35,891 bases of DNA, taken from Porphyra umbilicalis. Its lineage: Eukaryota; Rhodophyta; Bangiophyceae; Bangiales; Bangiaceae. Below are positions 10,923 to 21,049 of this stretch, piece by piece. The stretch spans positions 1-35,891 of the forward strand of contig KV919271.1 of assembly GCA_002049455.2 (NCBI GenBank), given 5' to 3'. The notes below the pieces were generated by a model. It worked only from the letters and a program-made list of their open reading frames with translations, was not told the origin of the DNA and did not search any database. Position 1 is the stretch's first letter, and each line of letters opens with the position of its first letter. Both the position numbers and the translations under genes were made by a program.

Positions 10923-11402
10923 GTGGAGCGGTGGCCCTTCAGTTCACGCATAGAACCCTACACGGGAGCTCGCCGCGGCCGCTTCGGTTGCAACACAAGA
11001 CTTCAGTATCAGTACGGCAGCTACCACCACCTGTCGCCAGAAAGCTTGGCGTGGTACATCGGACAATACGATTTTCGCGAGATGATATTGAGGGTTATTC
11101 ACACCGAGCCACCGACGAAAGCAGAACTCAGCCATGCAACACTGGCGGAGAGCCGCCTTTACTCCCAAAGTAAGAAAAAATGTCGCGGCCAAATGCTCAC
11201 CTCACATTTTTCTTTCAAAAATCGTTTTTGCGTCTTCCGTCCTAAACTTTCTCGGCGCTGTGGTATTCCTCCTTCTTATCAGCCGCAACATTTGGTGCAG
11301 CCGAAACCGGGACCGTGCGGCGTGCGTGCTGTACACCATTCGAAGCGTCTCCACAAAAGAAGCACCGCCCCTCCCAGCCCGCACGCCGCACGTCCCCGGT
11401 GA
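10923..11402 (+). CDS. Unrecognised open frame, possible exon
   Basis: The first half (about residues 5-85) has natural composition, for example YGSYHHLSPESLAWYIGQYD followed by FREMILRVIHTEPPTKAELS. After residue 90 it becomes basic and low quality. There is no ATG at the start of the open part (it begins with GTG), so it would have to be an exon or a fragment. No domain is recognised. It overlaps a minus-strand frame (11242-11451) with a CFFCG motif; both cannot be real over the overlap. Confidence 0.2.
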   Translation: MERWPFSSRIEPYTGARRGRFGCNTRLQYQYGSYHHLSPESLAWYIGQYDFREMILRVIHTEPPTKAELSHATLAESRLYSQSKKKCRGQMLTSHFSFKNRFCVFRPKLSRRCGIPPSYQPQHLVQPKPGPCGVRAVHHSKRLHKRSTAPPSPHAARPR

Positions 11403-12620
11403 ATACGTGCTTCACCAGCATGCGCAAAGAGCCTTCAGCAAGCTGCCGCAAGATCCGCTTGCGAAGTATGCTGCGATTGCGCCAGCCGGGTGAGAATGGC
11501 TCGCTGCAGGTGGGAAACTCCGCTCTGCCATTGGGTCATAGCGGTGTGACAAGGTGCTGATTGGTGCGTATCCACTGTCGGCTGCTGTCATGGCCGGTCT
11601 CGGAGGGTTCGCGTTACTGATGGTCATCATTTTTCTTGCGTTGTGAAGCCTTCCGCAGGCTGCTTGCGCAGTGGTTCCGCAGATTCACGGGTCAAAAACG
11701 GGCTTGCATGTGAGCACCCTTTAAGGAGCACTGCGCCGCTGACACGGCGGCGAAGCGGTGGACCGTGATCGTGGCGTCGCGCCGGTGGTACAGTACCACC
11801 GGCACACAATGGTGTGTGGAGCGTTCCGCCCATGCCCTACAAGAAGAATCGCCTGGTATATACATGTTTTTGGGACCCAAATAGAGACCTTCGGCAACTA
11901 CGACGTGGGTATCGGATGTGCGTACTTTGTGGGTCGCCCGACTGGTTTTTTAAGGAAGCCACATCGTCTGCAAAGTGGGGCGCATGCTGATTTGCTGTAC
12001 TGGCGCCGGTACCCACAATTCTCAAATTGCCTCCGAACGCGTCCAGTACAGGCTGAATTGGCATGTACTAGGTCATATTCGACCCCCCTCCACACTGCAA
12101 AACTTCCAATATAGTATAGAAACGATATTCGCGTTTTAGACCGCGGCGCTCCTCTGCACGCGCCCAGTATAGGAATACACTGCGCCCACAACGTGCCTGG
12201 CTGCCACTCCACGGCACCGACACTGCTCAGACATCGCGTACGCGGGGGTCTTTCCGGCGCTGGATGGGGACACGTAGAACTCGCAGGACATCCCACGATC
12301 AAGAAGCGTAACGCGGCACGTACAAACGGCGATCAATCACGCTTCCCTTGCGGGCTGTCGTGAGGCTGTTCGTTGCTCTGCAGGGGGGCCGTTTATGCCT
12401 CGTCTCATGCGTTTATTCTTTGACTGCGCTTCCTCTGCAAGTACTACATAACATGTCAAGCAGAGTCCAGGCCAGAAACAAGGACCAAGAATAAAAACTA
12501 AAGCAGAGGTCACACCGCCACGGTTTGATCGCATGCTGGACCCGCGCGTGCCGTGATGAGCGCGTCAATGAAATAGAAACGAGAAGACCAGCCTCGATCG
12601 CAAAAAAGCCAGAAAGAGAT
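11403..12620. other. No convincing gene apart from the hairpin at 11781-11803
   Basis: AT content is higher than in the rest of the window and the open frames are short. No recognisable domain, terminal repeat or RNA gene was found. Confidence 0.35.
11781..11803. repeat. Perfect 11-bp inverted repeat with a single-base centre
   Basis: GCCGGTGGTAC and GTACCACCGGC are separated by one A. Such a compact perfect palindrome can form a cruciform or serve as a dimeric protein-binding site. No gene start lies close enough to assign a role. Confidence 0.8.
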
Positions 12621-12834
12621 AAACACGTAGCCAAGCACGAGAAGCAAAGAGATCGACGAGCAGCACGGATACGCAAGACGTGGGTTAGTACAAGGACACA
12701 AAAACTCAGTACGTCCGCGAGACCCGCAAACACGTAGCCAATCACGAGAAGTAAAGAGATCGACGAGGAACACGGAAACGCGGGACGTGGGTCAGTACAA
12801 TGATACAAAAACCCAGTACGTCCGTGAGACCCGC
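12621..12834. repeat. Tandem duplication, 2 x 107 bp
   Basis: Copy 1 (12621-12727) and copy 2 (12728-12834) align without gaps with about 12 differences (about 89% identity). Most differences are transitions. The period is not a multiple of three, so the minus-strand open frame covering it (12413-12868, hydrophobic) reads the two copies in different frames and is unlikely to be a gene. Confidence 0.9.
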
Positions 12835-13520
12835 ACTGGCACCCATCAAGTACGCAGGTACAACACACCTCTGAATTGTATCACTCTGAGCAGCTGCACG
12901 ACAAAGCATCCGCCTCACGGCACGTACCGAGGAGCATGCGGCAGATCGGAGACAGATCGAGGGGGTGGCGAACAACGGCGACGCCGGCGGGGCGTCGGAC
13001 GACTCCAGGAGGGTGGGCGAGGGCGTCGGTGTCGACCCGACTCGACTACCTGTGGCAAAGCCTCAGAGACGCCGCCTTCGCGGTCACGTTGGCTCTTATA
13101 AGGCGAGCGCAATGTTTTTCGACCGTCTCAGACGAACCGAGAGGGCACATTGTGCGCGGTCCGCCCAGCCTCAATCGACTCAGTGTGCAGCTGTGCGCTG
13201 TCGTTTGCGACTCATACGTGATGCGTTCCATGGAACACAGCGATAGCCTCACTGTCAGCTCTCGACAGCAATGCTGCGTCATCCAACTGTGTGCGCGTAT
13301 CTGATTGGGCAACGATAGCTGTTGGAACGGAAACTTGACCAGTATCCACCTTCGTTGCTCGTTTTGATACGTGCTGAACGCTGGTGGCTTCTGGCAGTCC
13401 AGGGCCGCCCGACACAGATTGATGTGTGACAAACCGTCCTGACCGGCCCGGGCACGCTGCGAAACGACGACGACACACCCGATTTTCTGTGTGCGCGTCA
13501 CTTGTAGCCTGTTTCAGCAG

Positions 13521-13594
13521 GGGCTACAAGCCCACGAATCTGGCCCGATTTACCTGGTACACTTCACGGGGCCAGCACGTGGGACTTGTAGCCC
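13521..13594. repeat. Imperfect foldback around a 20-30 base loop
   Basis: The left arm begins GGGCTACAAGCCCACG and continues CTGGCCCG. The right arm, read in reverse complement, begins GGGCTACAAGTCCCACG and continues CTGGCCCCG. A further inverted copy of the outer arm, CTTGTAGCC, sits at 13501-13509 and pairs perfectly with GGCTACAAG at 13522-13530, so two alternative hairpins compete for the same arm. Confidence 0.75.
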
Positions 13595-13853
13595 ACGTTC
13601 TGGACCCCCCCCCCCCCCAGATGACGTGCGTTCGGCCCCCTCCCCACGGCCGCCGCTCCGAATTGATGCCAGTAAGGCCATCTGGCCTGCAGTACATGAA
13701 ATTTAGCCTAGTACGAGTCTTAGTACACGTCTAGTATGCGCCCTACTTTCCCGACGATCCACCCTTCGGAGCTTCGGCATGTATCAAATATGGGTCGGCA
13801 GTCTTCCACACTCCTTGTGGATTCGCTTACAGTGTGACGGGGTAGAGACTCCT

Positions 13854-13963
13854 GACGGCGCCAGTGACGGCGCCGTGTGCCCACGCCTGCGATTTCGGAT
13901 GGACTGCCGACGGCGCCGGTGACGGCGCCCTGTGCGTACGCCTGCGATCGCGGGTGGACTGCA
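13854..13963. repeat. Tandem repeat, 2 x 55 bp, with four GACGGCGCC motifs
   Basis: Copies at 13854-13908 and 13909-13963 differ at about 8 of 55 positions. Each copy carries GACGGCGCC twice, 12 bases apart, so the palindrome GGCGCC occurs four times in 75 bases. Confidence 0.85.
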
Positions 13964-14730
13964 GAAGGCCATGATCGAAGCAGCGTGGTAAAAATGGAAC
14001 AGAAACGATCGTCGGTGAGTGGGTGGGTGGGTGGTGGGGGAACGAGTATCAATTGCACCGAGGAGACGCGGCGGGGGAAGGGCGCCGGACGTGTGCGAGG
14101 AGAGCGATCGGGCGACTGTCCTTCGCAACCCGTAAGACCGGGCATCGAAGGCCAACGGATGCCAGCGATTGGCGGAAACAGCCATGTAAGCTACTCATGG
14201 ACTGCTACGTGGCTGCGGTCACCTCGGTCGGTACCGGTTTCTGACGTGGTCGAAGGGCCTCCTTAGCGATATAAGGGATGGAAATGTGGATCCAAGGCTT
14301 CACGTGGCGTGAAACGTGTCCCCGACCCACGCCGTCGACCCACATTTGACATGCCGAAGGTCTGTACCCAAATGTACAGGGTCGAACGCCTCCCGCACCC
14401 GCCTCAATTCGGTCTGAGAGGGGTGTAATGTACCGGCCCACCCGGAATTTTGGGGGACAGACGGACCCAGCATACGAAGTCGACATGCTCAGACGCATGC
14501 GTCCAGAAGGATCTGATATAGCGGTTGAACCCGGGATCATCGAGGTCAAGATGGAGGCAAAGTGGCACCTGCGCGGCATGTGGGACACGCAGGGACGGGG
14601 AGGAGAACGCGAGAAGGCAGCTCGCTGCTTGTTGTGTCATTTTTGTCTCAGAGTATCCTATTGTGGCTGGAACACAGGTGCCACCGAACGGTTCTGAGCG
14701 GCATATATTAAGTGAGCCAATCCTGAATCA

Positions 14731-14762
14731 CTCGCGTGAACTCTGGATCACCAGAATCGTCG
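14731..14762 (+). repeat. Left inverted end of the pogo-like element
   Basis: Starts CTCGCGTGAACTCTGGATCA and pairs in inverted orientation with 17436-17465. Confidence 0.7.
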
Positions 14763-15199
14763 ATTACAGCTCATTTGCCCATTGTTTTTTGTTTGATTGT
14801 GTCTTGCTTGCTTCACAGAACAAGCACAGAGAAACAAGAGACCCACCCAGAATCAACAGAGAGAGGCCTCTCTGACCATGGTCTCAAAAATCTCATGATC
14901 GCTCAGGAAGAAGAAAAGTACGCGTATGATGGCGTAGGGGGCCCAGAACCGCCACCAAGTGGCTGAACGTTACCGAAGATCGGATCGAGAAATCGAACAC
15001 ACTGGCCATAGGTCTCAACCGAGGCTGCGAGGTGGCTCAAGTGGACGCACGCACCGCCTCCCAGGAACGCACAGTCCGTGTCATCCACCCATCAGGCCCT
15101 CTTCCACCGGTGCGCCCGCCCTCCTGCGTCCGCCCCATCCACCATCTCCCCCCCCTCCCCCCCCGATCTCCCCTCCCTGCTACCTCGCCACTCCTCACC

Positions 15200-17033
15200 A
15201 TGTCACGCCGCGCCACGGCCTCGTGGGAGGATCTCTGGCGCCATGCGGTCCACCGGGCGGTGGAGATCTACCACCATGACGCCCCCATCTCCCTACGCGA
15301 GGCCATGAGGCGGGCCAATGAGGGCGAAACCAAGCAAACGCAGGTCACCTACGGATCGCTGTACCGTGCGCTCCACCCGCCCGCTGTCACTTCGGCGCCG
15401 GCTGGGCGGCGTACGCTCATCTCGGCCGTCAATCAGTTAAAGCTGAAAGACGCCATCATGTTGCACGAGGAGCGCGGGTTTACCATCACCAAGCAACACC
15501 TGCGCGAGGCGGTGGCGTGCATCATCGCGGACATGCCGGAGGTGGAGCGGTCTGCTTGGAAGCACTATCAGCCCTGCGAGACGTGGGCGCGGGACTTTTG
15601 CCAGCGCCAAGGCCTCCGGTTCCTAGCTAAGAACCGACTCGACGCCGCTCGTGCGCGTGCTACTACAAAGGAGAACTATGCACATTTTGCTATTTTATCT
15701 CATCTTCTTGTTACCCACAATATTCCCCCCGACCGTTTGTCGAACTGGGATGAGAGCGGCTTTTCCTTTGAGAAGATGGCGTCTGGGCGGGCTAAGGTGA
15801 TCGTGTGCAAGGATATCGGGCGGTCACTGACGCGGGGAGTCAACGTAGGCGCCGACGCGGAGCACATCACGCTCGGTGCTGCGAATTCGGCAAGTGGGCA
15901 TGCCTACTCGCCTATTTTCGTTCTCCTATGAGCATAAGCCAAGTATCGAGTGCTGAATGATGGGCGGACAGAGCCGCCTGACGATTATCTTGCCCGTGGC
16001 GCGCTCATCCTTTATCGAACTCCTGCCGGAGTTGACTCGGAGATTATGCTCGATTGGGCTCGGAGCTACCTCAAGGAGACGGAGGAGGTGCGTCGGACGG
16101 GCAAGACCATGGTGATTTTCGACGGCTTCGCGATCCACCTCTCCCTAAGGGTTCTACATCTACTTCCAGACGCTGGCGTAATTGTATATGCGCTCCCCAG
16201 CCATTCCTCGCCTTTGACGCATCCACTTGACGTTACGGTGTTCGGTCCTATGAAGAAGCGCGCAAAGCAAACCATGTCCACCTACATCAACAACCCGCTC
16301 AACGCTGCTTCGAAATTAACCGTCTACGCCGCGTGTGAAATGATTTGCACGGCCTACGACTTGGCTATGACGCCCAGCAGAGCAAGGCGGGCTTCCAGAA
16401 ATCGGGCATCTACCCCCCAAACCCCGACGTGTTCTCGGACAAGACGTTTGGGGTCAGTGCGATTTACAACTCGGACCCAGCCGCGCCCTTTGCGGACCCC
16501 TGGGTGAACGTGCACACTCTGTTCTTTAAGGAGGGCGAGTCACTGGCCAACAGCGCTCCGGTCGCTAAACAGGCCCCCTCGACACAACGGCGGGTGCCCA
16601 CGTGACCAACGCGTCGGTCCTTCCCGTCCTCCAACGACGCCATGAAGAGAAGCGCAAGAAGGACGAGGCCAGCGCCACGGCGGCGTTGGAGCGCGTGCGC
16701 AAGCGCATCGAGAAGGAGGACAGCCGGTTTTTGGCCACCACCATGGCGGCCGAGAAGGCGGGCCACTGGGCGGTCGGCGCTGCCGAGAGGGCGATGTTGG
16801 CCGCCGACCGGGCTGAGGCTCGGGAGGTGTCGGCGGCCGCGGCAGCAGCAACAGCAGCCGCCAAGGCCGCCGCAGTCGCCGAGTGCGCGCGGCTGCGGGC
16901 AGAAGAGAGATGTAGCAGAGTGGATGAGACGCCGGTACAGCGTGATCGCCGCCGGCTGGAGCAGAAGCGGGCGGCTCGCCCGTTGGCCGTGCGACGGCAA
17001 ATTGCCCGGGATTGGGCATCAAGCTGGCATTGA
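15200..17033 (+). pseudogene. pogo/Tigger-type DDE transposase, broken by two stops and two frameshifts
   Basis: The ATG at 15200 is in a good context (CACCATG). The N-terminus has a helix-turn-helix segment (ISLREAMRRAN), then a CENP-B-like region with GFTITKQHLREAVACIIADM and WARDFCQRQGLRFLAKNRLD. The catalytic domain begins at NWDESGF (first D), continues at VIFDGFAIHLS (second D) and ends at THPLDVTVFGPMKK (third D), typical of the DDE_1/pogo family. Stops TGA (15929-15931) and TAA (15935-15937) interrupt frame +2 between the first and second D. A one-base loss near 16355-16385 moves sense to frame +1 (KAGFQKSGIYPPNPD, the usual post-catalytic motif). A second shift near 16565-16600 moves it to frame +3, a charged coiled-coil tail rich in Ala, Glu and Arg ending at 17033. 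At the intact length (about 610 residues) it would be a normal family member. It is certainly inactive unless the stops are spliced out. Confidence 0.8.
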
Positions 17034-17435
17034 GTGCATGGGTGGGGTGCGGGGGGGGGGGGGGCTGCGCATAGGCGCGGGACTTGACAGCACCACCGGA
17101 ACGATAGGGTGGGACGGTAGGGAAGTAGAAAGAAAAACACATGACAACTATGGCACTTGGAAAATCGATCAAGACCGATGTGCATTGGGCAGGCTTTCCA
17201 AGGTTGGGAAGCGGGTCAGGAGTTGTGAGGTGGAGACGGCAGCTCCAGGGTATTCCACCGAATGTGCTGTGTTGGTCGGGGGGGGTGGGGGGGGAATGCG
17301 TTCAGGTGTCGGCGCGGCCGATTCAGGTGGTTGCCGGTGTGTGCGAGTGCGTTGCTGCAGGGAGGGCAGCAATAAAAGAGAAGCTGTGTGCACAGCGACC
17401 GAATCGCCGAACACATGCTCGATCTTGCAATTTTG

Positions 17436-17465
17436 CGACGATCGGTGATCCAGAGTTGGCGTGAG
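17436..17465 (-). repeat. Right inverted end of the pogo-like element
   Basis: Reverse complement starts CTCACGCCAACTCTGGATCA. TA follows immediately outside. Confidence 0.7.
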
Positions 17466-17467
17466 TA

Positions 17468-19084
17468 TGTTATTTATGTTCGGTAACTCTCGAGGTCGCC
17501 ACGGTAAGGCAAAAAAGTGCACGATGACGGGAGAAAAACGTATCAATCGGCGCACAACGTTTGTAGCTCATCTCATGGGCTTTCCAGCTGTACGCTCAAA
17601 TATACCTTTTTCCGTGGCCCTGGGTCATGGGAGCCAGTTAGGTGGCAATTGATCCAGAATTGGCACGCTTTGGATACAACGGGTGGGGCTGGACGTACAG
17701 TCTTTCTTCATTGCTGTGACATCCTTTCTTGGGCACGGTGCCTAGTAAAAGGACAGCTTTGCGGTGCCGTGAGGGCCGATCGAGATGTCTTCTGCACGAA
17801 GAACCGAGGTTACTTCGTGACACAAAGGGTGCCCAGCATTGGAGAAAGACAGTAGTGTAAAGACACCTGTCCAGGCCGGAAACTGCCAGTGCCGGCATGT
17901 TGACTGGTGCAGCCCTCGACCTGGACAAAAAAAAGGGGCGAAGCGCAACGAACAGCCTCAAACCGTGCCACCCGAGATCATCGGAGGGACTTAGGGGACC
18001 GCCGCAAACCCCTGCCATTACTGCAGACTCTCTGTGGCGAGAAAACGGCGAGTTCACCGTGGCTGCTTTGCGCCGCGGCGGCGCCGGCGCCGGCGCCGGC
18101 ACGCATCACCTCCCGCGCCAACGCCAACCGCTGGGGTGCGCAATGGCGGCGGCAACCGCCTTCTTCTGCCGCGCGGCCGCGGCGTCTCCACACAGCCGCG
18201 CCAGCCGTTGCCGCCCCGATGCAGAAAGTGGCACCGCTGCCAGCACGAGCACGGGCGACACGTGCCCTCCCCAGCCGTTCCCCCCCCCAAACCGCCCGCG
18301 CAGCGCCGCCAGCCGCTCTCTCGTCAGCACCACCGACAACGGCCGACACCAGCAACAGACCCGCCGCTGCCTCCTGCCACATTTTCGACCAAAGCCAACG
18401 AGGGCAGTGCGGGCGCGGCCCGCTCCCCGCACGTGCGGTGGTTAGTGCGGCGTCAGTGTGTACCGCCACCTCCCTGCAGCCGCCAGCGGCGGCACCATCC
18501 CCCACGCGCTCGCGCCACCACGTAAACGGTTGCCGCTTGCGGCGCCCCGTACGGTGGCGCCAGCCGCTGATGCGACGGTGGCAGCGCAACCACGGCCCTC
18601 TGCGAGCGTCACGCAACCGCAAGTACTTGGTCAACAGTGGGTGGATCATCTGTTATCATATGAGAATGCGATGGTTGCTATCTGGGGTACCCCCCGAAAT
18701 ATACCCACATACCTGTGGCAGGGATAAAAAGAAGCGCCATAAGCAGAAAAAAAATACCGCTGAGCTCGTGAGGTGATCAGCTCTCCAACGGTGTGCTTTA
18801 CGCCAACAACAGGCCGCGGGATCGTCAGAAAAAATATGAATGGTTGTTATCTGGTGTCAGACGGATAGAGCGTTGTTGCAACGCGTTCGTGAGACGTTCG
18901 TGAGTATTTCGTGAGATCGATGGCCGGATAGGCCTTCCGTAAGCGTCCGGATGTCACGGAGGATACCAGATCCGGCTCACGGCTTTCTCACGGAATTCTT
19001 CGAGTCGAGGTGGCCCGCTCGAGAGACAGCGAGAGACCCTCGGCAGGCTCGGCCGTTATATATTTAGAAACCCCAAAGAGAAAC
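17468..19084. other. No assured gene; possible relic of a second pogo-type end
   Basis: A segment at about 17649-17669 (TTGATCCAGAATTGGCACG) resembles the right end of the neighbouring pogo-like element (GTGATCCAGAGTTGGCGTG) and may be a decayed relative. Between 17.9 and 18.6 kb both strands are open in Ala/Arg/Pro-rich frames with no domain. A related 13-14 base motif, ATGGTTG(C/T)TATCTGG, occurs at about 18671 and 18839. Confidence 0.35.
18888..18992. repeat. Mirror-arranged CGTGAG/CTCACG iterons with 11-bp spacing
   Basis: CGTGAG occurs at 18888, 18899 and 18910, exactly 11 bases apart. The inverted form CTCACG occurs at 18976 and 18987, again 11 bases apart. The two sets face each other across a 60-base core. 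The arrangement looks like a protein-binding array or the ends of a small foldback element just outside the Harbinger insertion. Confidence 0.6.
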
Positions 19085-19087
19085 TAA

Positions 19088-19116
19088 GAGCACACCCAAC
19101 AACGTCGGTTGCGAAC
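19088..19116 (+). repeat. Left 29-bp terminal inverted repeat of the Harbinger-like element
   Basis: Perfectly complementary to 23466-23494. Immediately preceded by the TAA duplication at 19085-19087. Confidence 0.9.
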
Positions 19117-19302
19117 GATCTGCGAACCGTTTAAGAGCGCAACGTGTGCGCCTATGAGTGGCCAAAAGCGTTTCGGCAGCGATATGCGCAGGCTCTGCGA
19201 ACCCGCTCCGCTCGGATCGAGAGTACTTGTTTTCTTCTGTCGGCAGATCGCAGTGTATGGGAAACGGAGAAGGTGACGTTGCTGGGTTGTCGACCTGCGA
19301 AC
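19110..19302 (+). promoter_or_regulatory. Left subterminal TGCGAAC sites
   Basis: Exact TGCGAAC at 19110-19116, 19121-19127, 19196-19202 and 19296-19302, all in the same orientation relative to the left end. In known Harbinger elements a Myb-like accessory protein binds short subterminal motifs; these copies are candidates for that role. Confidence 0.6.
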
Positions 19303-19700
19303 TGGAGCCTGCGAGCGGCTTTCCCGTGAGATGTCCACCTTCCGACAGTCCAATGCGACATTTCAAGCAAACAGGCCATCGATCGACCTCGCGATCACGC
19401 TGATCTGGACCCCAATCGTCAGCAAATAAGACGGTCAAGTGAGACACGCAGCGCGATAGGCTTCAAATGGCTGCAAAATCTTGCGATCGAGTAGACACGA
19501 CGTGGTCAAACGCACAAATGTCGGAGACACGTTGGCAGTATCTCGCATTATCTCGCGGCGCTGTCGCATCTCGCCACCGAGAGCAGTGATTTGTAGGTCT
19601 CTCATTGGTCCGTTCAGCCGGCAGACGTACAGCGTGCATGCAATCTGGTGGCGCTTTCGCCTCGATCGACACTGGAGCATTCTTGTTCTGAAGCGCCTGA

Positions 19701-19752
19701 GAGGCGGCCGCGTGGTGTCTGCCTCTGAGGCGGCCGCGTGGTGTCCGCCAGT
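19701..19752. repeat. Tandem 2 x 26 bp containing GCGGCCGC
   Basis: GAGGCGGCCGCGTGGTGT followed by (C/T)TGCC- or CCGCC-type ends, copies at 19701-19726 and 19727-19752 with few differences. It is the first of the NotI-octamer-bearing segments inside the Harbinger-like element. Confidence 0.8.
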
Positions 19753-20004
19753 CACCGTGACGCAGGGCGGGCTCCCACGCGGCCGCCTGCGGCGGTCGGG
19801 TGGCCGGGCTTGCGAGTCTGCCGAGACCCGGCAGGGGTCACGTACGATAGCGCCCGTCGCGCAGCGGCAGAATCGTGCGGCCACATCCGATTTTCGTGAC
19901 AGCGATCCGCATGCTCATTGGTCAGACGCGCTGTTCATATGCATCCCGCCGGACACACCCTGCTGCTGTCCAGTGCAAGACTGCGCAAGGCCCAAGCAGC
20001 GTAG

Positions 20005-20634
20005 TCACGCCTCGCGTCCCTCTTGACAACGACGGCGCTGTCTGTATTGGGCACCTCTGCGGCCGCTAATGCGGCCGCTGAGGCGACGGCGGCTGCGGCC
20101 GCAGGTGGGGCTCCAGGTGCGGCCGCATCGCCCGCATGAGCGGCTTCTGCATGTGCCGGTGCGGCCGCGTCTCCTGGGTCTGGTGGAGCGCCCGCTACGC
20201 CCGGCGTCGTGGCTGTGAACGGCCGCGAAGCGGCCGCGTCGGCGTCAACCACGGGCCGTACGGTCGAGTCCCCGGCGTCCGGCGCGGCCGCGAGTGCGGC
20301 CGCATGGCTTCCGTCTGCACCTTTTCTCCAGTGGCGGCTCCCATGCGTCGCCGTGTGCCGGCGCATCACCAGCTGCGGTCGCCAGCGCGGCCGTTGCCCG
20401 CCGCGCTGCGGCTTCGGCTGGTGTTTAATCTGTCAAGCGGAGGAAGGCGCGCGGCTTGAACTCGCTGCAGACCAAGCATGCCCCTTCACGACGGGCGGGG
20501 ACTCCGTCCCAGGTCCAAGTCGCTTCGTGACGCCGCGGCCGCAGAATGCTGCCACTGGCGCTTCGGGCGACGACGATTGGGACGCTCTCTGTGGCACTAG
20601 TAGCAGCGATGTCGCGGATGGTGACTTGCCTTGA
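20005..20634 (+). pseudogene. Ala-rich protein remnant with acidic C-terminus inside the Harbinger-like element
   Basis: Frame +1 is open from after a TAG (20002-20004) to the stop at 20632-20634, apart from one TGA at 20137-20139. Many GCGGCCGC octamers fall in the frame that gives Ala-Ala-Ala. The last 60 residues read like a genuine protein end: PSRFVTPRPQNAATGASG followed by DDDWDALCGTSSSDVADGDL. The region at 20330-20450 is less convincing in this frame. It could be the degenerate accessory (second) gene of the element; no Myb/SANT motif is visible. Both internal stops could have arisen by a C-to-T change (CAG to TAG, CGA to TGA). Confidence 0.35.
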
Positions 20635-21049
20635 GTTGTGACTCTTTTAATTGGCGAGACGGAGTCCTCTCTGCGCGTTGAGTGTTCGGCTAGTGCACCA
20701 CAATAATACACGTTTTTTTTTCCCTTTGCCGGTTTTTTTTTTCCTACTCTCTGACTCTGTCCGACTCACCGACTCTGTCCGAGAAGCCAGCAAGGCACGA
20801 TCCCTTCACTTATGCATCAGTTACATTGCAGCATGATATTCTACGAAGCTCGCGGACATCCGCCCACGCCAGACAGAGCGATGGCCTCGCCTGTCTTTCC
20901 AGAGCAGTGGAAGCCGCCCATGAGTCTGAAATATCCTCAGTCGACGTGACGGCCGCGGCCAACGCGCAAATATGTGAGGAAAAAATACCATGACGGCGAA
21001 AAAAACAACCGTGTAAGACTACACATACGGCTCCGCAAGGGACCCGCGA

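Larger units (their letters stand above)
12835..14730. other. No assured gene; hairpin and minisatellite inside
   Basis: Contains the foldback at 13521-13594, a C-run at 13608-13618 and a 55-bp tandem repeat at 13854-13963. Open frames at 14205-14588 (minus) and 14428-14697 (plus) have fairly natural composition (for example NFGGQTDPAYEVDMLRRMRP on the plus strand), but they overlap each other and match nothing I recognise. Confidence 0.35.
14731..17465 (+). mobile_element. pogo/Tigger-like DNA transposon, about 2.7 kb, defective
   Basis: Inverted ends were found at 14731-14762 and 17436-17465. Both read inward as CTC(G/A)CG followed by AACTCTGGATCACC; 19 of the first 22 bases match, then a 2-base gap, then ATCGTCG in both. 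The right end is followed by TA (17466-17467), the target of this superfamily. The left end is preceded by CA, which could be a mutated TA. The transposase reads left to right inside and is broken. The position of the ends around a recognisable pogo transposase supports a full-length but dead element. The exact outer boundary is uncertain by a few bases because the TA is lost on the left. Confidence 0.7.

Noticed and set aside
11242..11451. Minus-strand CFFCG...H motif, reminiscent of the C-terminal zinc knuckle of non-LTR retrotransposons
   Set aside because: Only one short motif, no reverse transcriptase or endonuclease sense nearby, and a competing plus-strand frame covers the same bases.
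12413..12868. Hydrophobic 151-residue minus-strand open frame resembling a membrane protein
   Set aside because: It spans the 107-bp tandem repeat, whose period is not a multiple of three, so the two copies are read in different frames. The hydrophobic look comes from the T-rich complement of a purine-rich repeat.
19435..19884. Minus-strand frame with LNGPMRDLQITALGGEMRQR
   Set aside because: Its composition is plausible in part, but there is no motif, the start is unsupported, and it lies in the subterminal zone of the Harbinger-like element where non-coding sequence is expected.
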